Shown one piece after another: positions 46,430 to 58,497 of a stretch of DNA of 64,000 bases. The notes below the pieces were generated by a model. It worked only from the letters and a program-made list of their open reading frames with translations, was not told where the DNA came from and searched no databases. Every line of letters begins with the position of its first letter. The first letter of the stretch is position 1. The DNA is from Hymenopus coronatus (taxonomy: Eukaryota > Arthropoda > Insecta > Mantodea > Hymenopodidae): positions 10,708,001 to 10,772,000 of the forward strand of contig CM060893.1 of assembly GCA_030762935.1 (NCBI GenBank), in the 5' to 3' direction. The translations under genes were made by a program, and so were the position numbers.

Positions 46430-47130
46430 TTATGCAAAAAATAGCTTCACAGCCCACCGTTTGGAAATCCCTGTTGAAGTGTAGGTGCTTTTAGGTAACA
46501 GAGTTGCTATTTTAAGTTTTGTGTTGGGTAAAAAATATATGTGACAGTTTACGCCAAAGAGAGGAAAAGGTGTAATTCTTCTTTCAATAATGCACAGCGG
46601 CAAGCAAGTAGATGATGCAGCAAAAAAGTCAGAAATCATACATTTCTATAATTTGACTTAAGGAGGGGTGGATACTTTTGACCAGCTTGTGCATTACTTT
46701 TACTGTAGCTTGCAAAACAATAAGATGGCCACTTCATTTCTTTTATGGCATTTTAGATCAGGCTGGAATAAATTCCATGAGACAACTGTATCTGAATGCA
46801 AATCAGACTACAGATAACAAGAAGCATATCAGTTGGAATTATCTGAAAACATTAGGTTTGATCTGGCAGTTCCTTACATGCAGAGAAGATTACAGCAGAT
46901 AATTCCAAAGCAACTGAAGGAAATTATTGAAAGCGCATTGCAGGGAAGCAAGCGTAGAATTGAAGATGAAGCCCAAACACTGCTAGAACCGCCACTAAAG
47001 ATTAAGAAGCAGGGAAGATATGTATTGTGTCCTCGAGCCTGTGACAGAAAAGTAAAAACAAGTTGTTCTTAGTGTGCGAAACCTGTGTGTCCAGAACACA
47101 AAACTGAAATGTGTATAATGTACCTAAATT
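46430..47130 (+). pseudogene. piggyBac transposase C-terminal fragment
   Basis: Across several frames the plus strand reads ILLSIMHSGKQVDDAAKKSE, then IIHFYNLT-stop-GGVDTFDQL (family: EIxxFYNxTKGGVDxxDQL). Next is ATSFLLWHFRSGWNKF, then DLAVPYMQRRL. A cysteine-rich end follows, KKQGRYVLCPRACDRKVKTS, then CxxC and PVCPEHKTEMC-like residues past a stop. This order is the distinctive C-terminal half of piggyBac transposases. It is broken by stops and shifts, and the N-terminal half is not seen. Confidence 0.8.
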
Positions 47131-47939
47131 AAGATGTAAAGCTAGTGAATATCTTACATTTTTTAGTTATGCTTATTTAAAATGTTTAGTTTCTTCATTT
47201 TTCTGCCTATTATGTTAAGTGAGATATCATGTCTGCATAGGCAATGATAATCTGACTTTATATCACAGATATGGGATTTTAATTTCGTGCATGTTTTATA
47301 AGAGTTAAATCACTTTTGCATGTGTAAATGCATGATAGAATTATTATTGTGTCAATCTGTTATTTATAGTAGTGTCAGGCCTTCTTATACTTAATGTCCC
47401 TTTCACATTTATGTGTATTAATGACTGCATTTAAAATCTGTAAAATTTGTTTCCTTGTGGGGTGCATGTGCTGCCAAAAAAGGTTATGTATTCCAGGGAG
47501 CATTTGTTTTTTAAGAGGCATATGTTGCCATTTATTTTAAATTTCATATACTTTATCAATTTTAGGAGAGTTAGCTTGCCTTTTTTTTTTATTTCTATTT
47601 TGTAATGTTTTTAAAACTTTTAATGATGTCATAGAAGTAGTAAGGAATTTTCTTGTGAGAAACATTCCATCTATTATGTTGGCAACCATTTATCTACTGC
47701 CTTATTGATATACATTTGCTTATGATAATATTAATTATTTGTCAAATGGAATTGGTAGAGGAACTGCTTGCAAGAAAACATTGTGTATTTGTTGTTAATG
47801 TATTTCTCATGACTAGGGCCCAGATATATATGCACTAAAAACACCTTAAATATGCATGCAAATATGTATTCAAATACACACTATAAATGTCCAAAATATT
47901 AAAAGATTTCAAGAAAATGAACGTAAAATCATGGGATTT
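47131..47939. other. No gene recognised
   Basis: AT-rich intronic DNA between the piggyBac and hAT fragments. Confidence 0.4.
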
Positions 47940-49385
47940 TATTCACTCACTATATACAAACAAGTATTGCAAAAATAGCATCAGAGTAGGATACTTGTAT
48001 GTGTAGGATGTTTTTTTGAAGAGAAACTGTCTATTCTTTGTCAAAATGAGCTTGTATGTGGAGAATGATGTTTTTACATCAACTGACATAATTGGATAGT
48101 ATTTATATACTTGTGCCAAAACTGCAGAGCATTCATCTGGCAAAGAGACCTTAATTCCACACAAGTACTAATTGATTGAATCTTCTGTAGTCCAGGGTTC
48201 GAGTTCAACACACTTTCTATGTTCCATTTTAATGTTCTCCCCAATTTTGCCTGAAGTGGAATTTAGTGAACAAACTACTTTCTGGACAATACTGAGGGAA
48301 TCATGGAGGGGTGTATCACACGATTGAGAGAATGGCTTTTGTAAGTTTAGAAAATGCGCATGAATGGAATTCACATATTGATAAATCATATCAATTTCAA
48401 ACACAAATTTTGCACCATGGACACATGCAGTATTATCTTCAAGTTTTGCAACCACTTCTTTTACTACATGGAAATGCTCTTGCTAAAATGAAACTGGATA
48501 ACCATGTCCCCCACATAGTTAGGATAGGTGCAGGAGGCAGCTAATCTTTGTAGAATTGGATACAAGTTGGTCTTACAGAAATACTTTTTTCCCCACTTGT
48601 AATTAAATTGTTAACAGCTGGAAACTGTGCATGTATTTCTTCTGCAACATGGTTTAGTCCATGTGCTAAGCAGGTTATGTGCATTAGATATGGATAAAAC
48701 CCTGGAGGGCCTTTGCTGCTTTCAGCATATATGAGGCCGCATCTGTGAGTAATACAAGCACCTTGCAGCAATTATTCTGAATTTGAGATGGCCATAGAAG
48801 CTGCAGAGAATCATTAACAACCCTTGCTATTGTTCTATGGTTGGTTTCGGTAGTACTCTGCATACAAGAAGATGAAATTTGCAAGGTTCTTCTGGATGCA
48901 GCTTACCAATGATGAAATTTGATATGTAGCTGCCTCATGATTCAGTTGTCTCATCCTCAGAGATCCAAACAGAATTCCCTTCAATATCAGAAGGGAGGGA
49001 TTGCAGGACAGATTCATATAGCAGACATAGATAGTTTTGTCTGGGATATTTTGATTTACACAATATTTTTCAAAAAATGATCGCAGAGTTGCATTATTCA
49101 AGTTATTCCATAGAATGTTGCTACATACTAAAGCCTTACAAAGATCAATTGAAAATGTGATAACAGAGGAATTGGGTTAGCTGCGTAAGAAGTTGTGACA
49201 TGCTGTCCTTCCTTCCCTTTGCTGAAATGTGTGCAGTGGTTTTTGTATGTTGTTCAAGTTCAAATTTCTTCTCACTTTATTTCCTCCAAGCAAACTTGGC
49301 AATACACTGCTGTTCTATCCGTTGAGTAGTCACACTCACTGATTTAATAAACCCTGTTTGCTGCTCTTTTCTTTAGACATTTTCA
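47940..49385 (-). pseudogene. hAT-like transposase (CGGBP1-like type), decayed
   Basis: The minus-strand order is as follows. The N-terminal region contains NNATLRSFFEKYC and NQNIPDKTI. The core reads NDSLQLLWPSQIQNN, then KVLVLLTDAASYMLKAAKAL (DAA block) and YLMHITCLAHGLNHVAEEIH (catalytic CLAH block). The C-terminus includes VYKYYPIMSVDVKTSFSTYK and LTKNRQFLF (family: YKYAPITSVDVERSFSxYK). These segments match the insect CGG-repeat-binding-like hAT family. Shifts and stops between blocks disable it. The same 5' end recurs at 54.5 and 60.85 kb upstream of zinc-finger copies C and D. Confidence 0.8.
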
Positions 49386-49831
49386 TAAAAAAAAAAAAAA
49401 AAAAAAACTAGTTGCACCCTGTCAACACAAAAATTAATGAATGAACAAAAATGCATTTGTTTTGAACTTGTCTGCTGCATGCGGTAGTAAAAGGTAGGCA
49501 TGAAAACCCCACTCCCTTCTCCTTAAGTTAGATATTTGCTTGTATTGTAAGCCCTGAAAGTAGGTGTTGTTACAACTTAAGGTTTGCACAAAACATTTTT
49601 CTTAGAAATTCTTGGAATTGTATCATTTATGCCTAAATAATCTGTTATACTTAGATAATGCAGCAATGATTTAAAACCCTTAAAAATGCATTTGTATATG
49701 CACTTTAAAAAATTCTGGGCCCTACTCATGACATATAAAACCTATCCTATTATTAGCAAACCGAGATTATGTTTATAGATCTTATTATCTGATTATTGTA
49801 CTTAATTATAGTAAATCCTTAAACATTTCAG
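49386..49831. other. 5' flank of the gene B zinc-finger exon
   Basis: A poly-A run at 49386 is followed by intronic sequence conserved upstream of copies C and D (54.9-55.36 and 61.27-61.74 kb) and of gene A (about 28.15-28.45 kb). It ends in the acceptor aaacatttcag. Confidence 0.6.
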
Positions 49832-50855
49832 ATTATGGAAGGAAGCAGTATCAGGTGATAACAATTATAAATTACTATTTTCTTCTTCTGGAGTCTTGAA
49901 AACAGACACAAATTTCAATATCAGAAAGTATCATACTGAATGTGCAAGTTATGAAGGTGATGTCACAGATATACCAGTTGTTGAACATATTTACTCAGAA
50001 CAATCTGGTAAAAATTGTGATGGGGTGAGATGCAATAGGACTTTATACTCAAAACCAAACAATTTGAATCTAAATGACAAAAGATCATGTATGTGCCAAA
50101 TCTGTTATGGCAGCTTTTCTGATTTGTCAAATTTCAAAGGACATAATATGATACATAAGGGTAACAAGCAACACCAGTGTAAAATGTGTGATGGGTGCTT
50201 TACTGAATTATCAAGTTTGAAAAGATATAATTTGATTCACGAGGGTGAGAAACCACACCAATGTAAAACCTGTGATAAGAGCTTTACTCGATTGTCAAAT
50301 TTGAAAACACATAATTTGATTCATGAGGGTAAGAGACCACACCAATGTACAACTTGTGATAAGAGGTTTACTCGTTTGTCAGATTTGAAAAGACATAATT
50401 TGATTCATGAGGGTAAGAAACCACACCAATGTAAAACTTGTGATAAGCGCTTTATTCAAATGTCAGATTTGAAACAACATAATTTGATTCATGAGGGTAA
50501 GAAACCATACCAATGTAAAATATGTAATAAGAGCTTTACTCGTTTGTCAAATATGAAAACACACAGTTTGATTCATGAGGGTAAGAAACCACATCAATGT
50601 AAAACTTGTGGTAGGAGCTTTACTCATTCATCACATTTGAAAATACACAATTTGATTCATGAGGGGAAGAGACCACATACATGTAAAACTTGTGGTAAGA
50701 GCGTTATTCGTTTGTCAAATTTGAAAACACACAATTTGATTCATGAGGGGAAGAGACCACACAAATGTAAAACTTGTGGTAAGAGCTTTACGCATATCTC
50801 AAATTTGAAAAGACATAACTTCATTCATGAGGGTAAGAAACCACACCAATTGTGA
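49832..50855 (+). CDS. Gene B terminal exon (array B): 9 C2H2 zinc fingers
   Basis: The exon opens in phase 2 after aaacatttcag (AG at 49830-49831). It completes the micro-exon codon and reads LWKEAVSGDNNYK..., homologous to gene A. Nine fingers follow with EGKKPHQ-type linkers. Finger 2 has Tyr in place of the first His (LKRYNLIH). The frame ends PHQL-stop at 50855 because one T is inserted in caattgt, where the other fingers have caatgt (CKTC). Decayed fingers continue to about 51.15 kb. With the two upstream exons the protein is about 505 residues. A nuclear DNA-binding role is inferred from the fingers. Confidence 0.85.
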
Positions 50856-51155
50856 AACTTGTGATAGGATCTTTACTCGTTTGTCACATTTGAAAACACA
50901 TAATTTGATTCATAGGTTAAGATATCACACCAATGTAAAACTTGCCATATAAGCTTTACAGATTTGTCAACTTTGAGGAGACATGATTCATGAGAATAGG
51001 AATCCACACCAATATAAAATTTGTCTTTGCTCAGTTGTCTGTCATTTTTGAAAACATATAATTTGAGTGATGAAGGTAAGAAGTCATAGCAATGTAAAAT
51101 GTGTGATAAGAGCTTTTTACTGAATTGTCAGGTTTGAAAATAGTTAATTTGATTC
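50856..51155 (+). pseudogene. Decayed fingers downstream of array B
   Basis: Three or four finger-like units can still be read in shifting frames (aacttgtgataggatcttta, tttgtcacatttgaaaacac, tttgaaaatagttaatttga). They are the former C-terminus, out of frame after the insertion at about 50851. Confidence 0.7.
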
Positions 51156-52142
51156 ATGAAATTGGAAGCTATAGATTCCAGTGATAAGCTTATGAGACCT
51201 TACATAGCTGTTAAATTAAAGGGTAAAATTGGAGTCATCAGTGCCATAGTCCTTCAACTGCAACATTATTTAATAGTTATTCTTTATGCTTTAAGGGTGT
51301 TTCATTTTAATTATTAGGTGACAAATTTATAAAAATAAATTTATGAAGATTAGGAAAGTGCCATATTTTAAAGAGTAGCATGATTTGTAAGATCAGAGAA
51401 CTGTACGCACATGATCTAATGAAGGTTGCATTGAGATTTACAGTTTATAATTTCATGTGTAAGACAAAAGTTGTAAAACTCTCACCTCTTGATGTGTTTC
51501 TCTCATAATTTCTATTATTTTGCCATAAAAATCCAAAGTTCTTCTGAATGGATGCCTTGTGTTAATGTTAAACAGATTAAGGTCTGCACCAAGCTCAGAG
51601 CAGCATCACTTATCTCGGATTTAATATTACCACTGGTGCTGAAATTTCAAGGCATGCAGTAGAAAAGTAAGATCCTTACAATTTTTAAATGCTTTTTTTC
51701 CCCTGACAGTTGCACCTGAGACATATATATATATATTAAACTAAACAAACCACTTTTAAGCTTTGTGTTAGTATTTTTAAGCCAATTTGAGAATATCTTT
51801 ATCTACTTGCTTCTTGTTCACTTGGTGGAGATTTATGTGGCTATGATTAATAGTGCTGGGTAGAATTTTGTTCACAGTGTGTGTTTTATATCCTGGCTGA
51901 AACATAAATGCTTTGTATAATCATTTGAAAATGTATCAGCAATTTATATAAAGATATAGATAATTTTAAGAGGAGGTTTGAATTGTAATAGAAGCGCATT
52001 CATAACTTACATTGTTTTGTTGTAAATAGGTAATATTTCACCTGGAGCAATATGCATGTCTGCCTCCGTAATGTTTACTGTTATGTGAAGAATGTGATTG
52101 AATAGATTCTGATCCAGTTTCAGAAATTTAAGTTATATGTGT

Positions 52143-52500
52143 TCATATGACATTATTTCTTGTTCCTGACTCATATTTATTGCTAAATAAATAAAGGTAA
52201 TCCTGCAGACAAGCCTGTAAATATCTAAATATGTTTACAATAAATAAATGAAGTAAACCTACAATTACTAAATGGACAAGATGTGTTTTCATGAGCTGCA
52301 ATTGCCTATGAAGATACTTCCAGTCTGGCAAACTCTGAGGTCCTTCCAAGTCTGATGTTCCTCCAAACATGGTGTTCCCTGATCTAGAAGTATTAATCTG
52401 GGATTGATATTCGATCACTATCTTTGCTCTGATTTGTTCCAGATTTCCTGCTGCATTACTTTGCTGGTTACTACATATATCATTCTCTATGTAACGTTCT
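52143..52500 (-). CDS. Candidate exon of unknown function (unit 1)
   Basis: On the minus strand a polypyrimidine tract and AG (gcattttttttttcag, AG at 52502-52501) precede an open stretch (ERYIENDICSNQQSN..., GNTMFGGTSDLEGPQSLPDW, KYLHRQLQLMKTHL). A possible donor lies at 52268. The composition looks protein-like, but no domain is recognised. An almost identical copy is at 58.5-58.86 kb. It could equally be a chance ORF or an exon of a lost gene. Confidence 0.3.
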
Positions 52501-52689
52501 CTGAAAAAAAAATGCACTAGTGCAGCCTCTTGTGGCACCATGGTTGAAACTAATAGTTTGATTTTAAAAATCTAATTATTTTGTTTTTTCTATTCATTGC
52601 AATATACAATGAAGTTTTATTATCCCTCCACACCAAAAAAAGGAAAGACAGAAAGAAAAGCAAGGGTTCAGCACCGAGTGTGAATTAAA

Positions 52690-52945
52690 CTAATACCCAT
52701 AGTTGACTATACTATGAATCCTGGGACTTAAGTACTTGCAATATTGTAAGTCGCCATTGGGGTTAACATTTCAAAATAATTTGAGATCACCTTGTGGTTT
52801 ACCGGGAAACATTCGAGTCAGTTGAAAAATTGAGTGCTATGCTGGCATCTTGCCATGGTAGCTCAGTGGCAGAGCAACCGACTAGAGACTGGGATATCCA
52901 TGATTCAAATACTGGCTATGTATGGTATTGAATTTTTCAGTCTGA
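52690..52945 (+). repeat. tRNA-derived SINE (family 2), unit 1
   Basis: 5' segment (ctatactatgaatcctggga) plus tRNA-like core at 52852-52922 (gccatggtagctcagtgg; B box decayed to gattcaaatac). Confidence 0.75.
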
Positions 52946-53346
52946 CATTACCTATGCAAGACATGATTTATCCAAGGACATGACCAGCGAGCAATCCCAG
53001 TGGGGAAGATTGGAGGGGAGAAGGGACACGTGTGCCTCAGAGGTTGTGTCTAGCACCCTGGAAAACCTGGAATATCCAGGAAATCACCTGGAATTTAAAA
53101 TTACCTTGAAAACTGGCCATTTACCTTGATTTTGAGAAACTTCCCTAGAATTTTTCTAAGAGACTGCTGTTATATTCTTTAATCATTCTTACGCACTTGG
53201 GGATCATGACACTCTCAATGGTGGGAACATTTACACTCACTCATGTGTGACTTATTCTGGTCTTCCACTTACTCTTTCCGGCCAAGGTTGAAGTATAGTC
53301 GAATCTACATGAAAATGTAACATGCCAATAGCGTGTTGCATTAGCA

Positions 53347-53694
53347 TTGGTTATTGCAATGTGTGTGTACATAGCAAGAAAGGTTCCAATTGCATATGGT
53401 TTTCTTCAAACTCTTCTGTATTGTAACGTCCTTTTGCATGGAAACAAGAACTTCAAGTGTCGATATTTAGATGCTAAGGAAGATTCTGTGTCATACCTCG
53501 ATCTTGCACCATGGATTAGATCTGTGGTGGGGAATCCTAATTGTTTTCGGTGTGTTTGGTGTATATCTGGTGCGATTAATTTGGAACCCATGGGTATGTC
53601 AGCTGTTCAGAGCCATGCAAAGGAGAAAAAACCTGTGCAGCAATTTACAGCATTTATGTTGCCTGCCTCCAACATAATACTTAACGAAGGTTAG
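53347..53694 (+). CDS. BED-like zinc-finger ORF, unit 1 (possible transposase N-terminus)
   Basis: The frame is open for about 115 codons and starts at MCVYIARK if ATG is required (53359). The C-terminal half reads WIRSVVGNPNCFRCVWC, then INLEPMGMSAVQSHAKEKKP. This resembles the CxxC...MGxxAxxSHxxxKKH finger at the start of some hAT-type transposases and their domesticated relatives. The expected final His is Pro here. A possible donor (gaag|gttagt) follows the last residues. The copy at 59701 has the same ORF with a one-residue change (Q/E). Function uncertain. Confidence 0.4.
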   Translation: MVIAMCVYIARKVPIAYGFLQTLLYCNVLLHGNKNFKCRYLDAKEDSVSYLDLAPWIRSVVGNPNCFRCVWCISGAINLEPMGMSAVQSHAKEKKPVQQFTAFMLPASNIILNEG

Positions 53695-54479
53695 TCTATA
53701 ACATTCTATATAATATCGTCATTGCATAATAAATACACAACAGACAAAAAACTTGAAGGAAATTGTGGTTGTTGTGTAGCAACAAGTTTGCAGCTTTTTT
53801 AAAACTCAATTGTAGTCACTGCCTTTCAAAAAATATATACTTGATATCTTGTGAAATGAAGCTATATCTTATGTTGAATTTTATTTTATATTCAATTTAT
53901 GAATTTAGAAAGTAACGTGAACATATGCATCCTCCAATATATTTTGTTTTCTTATTACACTGGTGTGATTTCGTAATCATTCTTCTTAAAAAATGGTGAT
54001 AAACTTTCCTGTGCATTATGTGACAAAACAAAAAACAAGTTTATTAACCATTTGGTTATGTTTACATTTTGCTACCTCTTCTAAATGAAATGTGTTTTAA
54101 GGCCTGCTCATTTAATTGTCGCATTGAGCATGTGCAAATGCTGTTATGTTGGTCTGATTTTGGAAATATATTGAAAAGATTTATCTCAATCTATCTTATA
54201 AAACAAAGATATTACAAAGTAAGGTATAATGGAAGAATCTGAGATATAGCTGTGCTAAATTCTATTAAAAAGCTTTTGTCATGGAATTGATGAAAGTGGT
54301 ATTTTGAAATAAAAATACATATAAGTTATTCAAAATTATGGTACAAGATCTCATCTGAATTTAAATGAGGAAAACTTAAATTTTCAAATATATTTCACAT
54401 TACTGGTTGGTTGATGTCCATAGATTGTATCCTTCTATCTTAGGCAGTTAAGGCAAGTAAAGCATTGAATTCAACTCAG
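53695..54479. other. No gene recognised
   Basis: AT-rich DNA, duplicated at 60.05-60.84 kb. Confidence 0.4.
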
Positions 54480-54905
54480 AGTTTTATATTCTCTGCATGG
54501 CCTCAGAATGGGATTGCAGGATAGATTCATATAGCATAGGTAAATATTTTTTTACGGATATTTTGATATACTTATAATTTTTCCACAAATGATTGCGGAG
54601 TTGGATTATGTAATTTATTACATGGAATGTTGCTGCATACTAAAAGCCTAACAAAGATCAACTGAAAATGTGTTAACAGAACTTGAGTTTTACTTGCGCA
54701 ATAAGAAGTTGTAATGTGCTATCCTTCCTTCCCTTTGTTGAAATATGTGTAGCAGTTTTATATGTTGTTATAGGTGAAATTTGTACTTTATTTCCTTCTA
54801 ACAAACTTGGCAACACATTGTTCTATCTGTTGAATAGCCACACTCACTGATTTAATAAATCTTGGTTACTGCTCATTTCGTTGGGCATTTTCACAAACAA
54901 CTAGT
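54480..54905 (-). pseudogene. hAT 5' fragment upstream of array C
   Basis: Homologous to 48.98-49.39 kb (for example cattactaaagcc-like, catccttccttccctttg, ccacactcactgatttaata). Only the N-terminal end of the hAT-like element remains. Confidence 0.7.
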
Positions 54906-55366
54906 TGCCTTCTCAACACAAAAGTTATGAGAAAACGAACATGGATTTGTTTTGATTATTGTCTGCTGGTGTAGTAATAAAAAGTATTCAGGAAAACGCC
55001 CCTCCCTCACCCTTAAGTTAGGTACCTGCTTCTATTATAAGCTCTCAAAGTAAGGGGCTGTTACAACTAAAGGGGTGCACAAAACCTGTTTCTTAGACAT
55101 TCTTAGCATTTAAAGAGTTGCACGAAACTTTGTTACAGAAATTCTTGGAATGGTATCATTTATGCCAAAATAATCTGTTACACTTAGAATATGCAGCAGC
55201 AATTTAAAACCCTTTGAATATGCATTTGTATACGTATGTTCAAAAAATCTGGGACCTATTCATTACATAGAGCACACATATCCTATTAGTAGACACAGAG
55301 ATTATATTTATAAATCTTATTTAGTGATTATTGAACTTAATAATGTGAAATCCTTCAACATTTCAG

Positions 55367-57134
55367 ATTATGGAAGGAAGCAATATCAGGTGACAGCAAT
55401 GGTAAATCATTATTTTCTTCTGCTGAAGTCTCAGAAACAGACACAGGTTTCTATATCAGAAAACATCATCCTGAACGTGCAAGTCATGAATGTTATGTCA
55501 AAGATATACCAGTTGTTGAAGGACTTATTCACTCAGAACCTGGTGATGGGCAAATATGCAGTACTGCTTCATACTCAAAACCAAAAAATTTGAATCTTAA
55601 GGACAGAGATTCACATATATGTGATAAAAACTTTACTGAGTTGTCAAATTTCCAAACCGATAATTTGATTCATAAGGGTAATAGGTCACAACAGTGTAAC
55701 ATGCCTGATAATTACTTAACTGAATTATCAAATTTGAAAACACACAACTTCATTCATGAGGATAAAAAACCACATCAATGTAAAACTTGTGATAAGAGCT
55801 TTAATTCTTTCTCACATTTGAAAGCACATAATTTAATTCATTTGGGTTTGAAACCACACCAATGTAAAATCTGTGATAAGAGCTTTACTCGTTTGTCAGA
55901 TTTGAAAATACATAATTGGATTCATGATGGTAAGAAACCACATCAATGTGAAAGTTGTAATAAGAGCTTTACTCGTTTGTCACATTTGAAAACACATAAC
56001 TTGATTCATGATGGCAAGAAACCACACCAATGTAAAATCTGTGATAAGAGCTTTATTCGTTTGTCAGATTTGAAAATACATAATTGGATTCATGATGGTA
56101 AGAAACCACATCAATGTGAAAGTTGTAATAAGAGCTTTACTCGTTTGTCACATTTGAAAACACATAACTTGATTCATGATGGCAAGCAACCACACCAATG
56201 TAAAAGTTGTGATAAGAGCTTTACTCGTTTGTCACATTTGGAAACACACAACTTCATTCATGAGGGTAAGAAACCACACCAATGTAAAACTTGTGAAAAG
56301 AGCTTTACTCTTTGGTCACATTTCAAAAGACATAATTTGATTCATGAGGGTAAGAAACCACATCAATGTAAAACTTGTGATAAGAGGTTTACTCATTTGT
56401 CAAATTTGAAAAGACACAATTTGATTCATGAGCGTAAGAGAACTTACCGATGTAAAACTTGTGATAAGAGCTTTACTCTTTTGAAACATTTGAAAACACA
56501 TAATTTGATTCATGAGGGTAAGAAACCACATCAATGTAAAACCTGTGATTGGAGCTTTAATTATTTTTCACATTTGAAAACACATAATTTAATTCATTTG
56601 GGTTTGAAACCTCACCAATGTAAAACCTGTGATAAGAGCTTTACTCGTTTGTCAGATTTGAAAATACATAATTGGATTCATGATGGTAAGAAACCACATC
56701 AATGTAAAACTTGTGATAAGAGGTTTACTCGTTTGTCAGATTTGAAAAGACATAATTTGATTCATGAGGGTAAGAAACCACACCAATGTAAAACTTGTGA
56801 TAAGTGCTTTATTCAAATGTCAGATTTGAAACAACATAATTTGATTCATGAGGGTAAGAAACCATACCAATGTAAAATATGTAATAAGAGCTTTACTCGT
56901 TTGTCAAATATGAAAACACACAGTTTGATTCATGATGGTAAGGAACCACATCAATGTAAAACTTGTGGTAGGAGCTTTACTCATTCATCACATTTGAAAA
57001 TACACAATTTGATTCATGAGGGGAAGAGACCACATACATGTAAAACTTGTGGTAAGAGCGTTATTCTTTTGTCAGATTTGAAAACACACAATTTGATTCA
57101 TGAGGGGAAGAGACCACACAAATGTAAAACTTGA
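55367..57134 (+). CDS. Array C: zinc-finger exon with 16 fingers, possible alternative 3' exon
   Basis: The acceptor ccttcaacatttcag (AG at 55365-55366) is followed by a phase-2 exon, LWKEAISGDSNGKSLF..., in the same frame as gene B exon 3. Two degenerate N-terminal fingers (one lacking the first Cys, one with CNMP for CxxC) precede 16 well-formed C2H2 fingers. Linkers alternate EGKKPHQ, DGKKPHQ and LGLKPHQ. The 17th finger ends CKT-stop where TGT became TGA (57132-57134). No MDIKEE or micro-exon lies nearby, and no ATG opens the exon. It therefore needs upstream exons, most simply those of gene B. Spliced that way the protein would be about 753 residues. The alternative is a promoterless duplicate. 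Confidence 0.75.
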
Positions 57135-57505
57135 GGTAAGAGCTTTACGCATATCTCAAATTTGAAAAGACATAACTTCATTCATGAGGGTAAGAAACCA
57201 CACCAATTGTAAAACTTGTGATAGGATCTTTACTCGTTTGTCACATTTGAAAACACATAATTTGATTCATAGGTTAAGATATCACACCAATGTAAAACTT
57301 GCCATATAAGCTTTACAGATTTGCCAACTTTGAGGAGACATGATACGATTCATGAGAATAGGAATCCACACCAATATAAAATTTGTCTTTGCTCAGTTGT
57401 CTGTCATTTTTGAAAACATATAATTTGAGTGATGAAGGTAAGAAGTCATAGCAGTGTAAAATGTGTGATAAGAGCTTTACTGAATTGTCAGGTTTGAAAA
57501 TAGTT
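57135..57505 (+). pseudogene. Decayed fingers downstream of array C
   Basis: The same remnant as after array B, including the shared one-base insertion caattgt at about 57207. B and C therefore inherited that lesion from a common unit. Confidence 0.75.
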
Positions 57506-58497
57506 AATTTGATTCATGAAATTGGAGGCTATAGATTCCAGTGATAAGCTTATGAGACCTTACATAGCTGTTAAATTAAAGGGTAAAATTGGAGTCATCA
57601 GTGCCATAGTCCTTCAACTGCAACATTATTTAATAGTTATTCTTTATGCTTTAAGGGTGTTTCATTTTAATTATTAGGTGACAAATTTATAAAAATAAAT
57701 TTATGAAGACTTTAGGAAAGTGCCTTATTTTAAAGAGTAGTATGATTTGTAAGATCAGAGAACTGTACACACATGATCTAATGAAGGTTGCATTGAGATT
57801 TACAGTTTATAATTTTATGTGTAAGACAAAAGTTGTAAAACTCTCACCTCTTGATGTATTTCTCTCATAATTTCTATTATTTTGCCATAAAAATCCAAAG
57901 TTCTTCTGAATGGATGCCTTGTGTTAATGTTAAACAGATTAAGGTCTGCACCAAGCTCAGAGCAGCATCACTTATCTCGGATTTAATATTACCACTGGTG
58001 CTGAAATTTCAAGGCATGCAGTAGAAAAGTAAGATCCTTACAATTTTTAAATGCTTTTTTTCCCCTGACAGTTGCACCTGAGACATATATATAATCTAAA
58101 CAAACCACTTTTAAGCTTTGTGTTAGTATTTTTAAGCCAATTTGAGAATATCTTTATCTACTTGCTTCTTGTTCACTTGGTGGAGATTTATGTGGCTATG
58201 ATTAATAGTGCTGGGTAGCATTTTGTTCACAGTGTGTGTTTTATATCCTGGCTGAAACATAAATGCTTTGTATAATCATTTGAAAATGTATCAGCAATTT
58301 ATATAAAGATATAGATAATTTTAAGAGGAGGTTTGAATTGTAATAGAAGCACATTCATAACTTGCATTGTTTTGTTGTAAATAGGTAATATTTCACCTGG
58401 AGCAATATGCATGTCTGCCTCCGTAATGTTTACTGTTATGTGAAGAATGTGATTGAATAGATTCTGATCCAGTTTCAGAAATTTAAGTTATATGTGT

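Larger units (their letters stand above)
44987..49831 (+). other. Intron 2 of gene B
   Basis: A phase-2 intron. It contains the 40-bp minisatellite with a nested SINE, a piggyBac fragment and a hAT fragment, each listed separately. Confidence 0.65.
40570..52165 (+). repeat. Right arm (B) of the large inverted duplication
   Basis: Collinear with 25265-39745 inverted. Private insertions in this arm include a foldback element (42.43-42.84 kb), a 92-bp insert (42.87 kb), a 40-bp minisatellite expansion (45.2-46.1 kb), piggyBac (46.4-47.1 kb) and an extended hAT fragment (47.9-49.4 kb). Confidence 0.85.
51156..57515 (+). repeat. Tandem segmental duplication, unit 1 (~6.36 kb)
   Basis: Sequence from gattcatgaaattggaagct onward repeats from 57511 with an offset of 6354-6375 bp and only scattered changes. 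The unit carries the 3' flank of array B, a minus-strand candidate exon, a SINE, a BED-like ORF, a hAT fragment and most of array C. The true breakpoints lie inside the finger arrays. Confidence 0.9.

Noticed and set aside
49896..50855. Separate zinc-finger genes starting at TTG codons (also 27912, 55590, 61965)
   Set aside because: These starts are TTG inside longer open exons that extend upstream in frame to a splice acceptor. They are internal codons, not starts.
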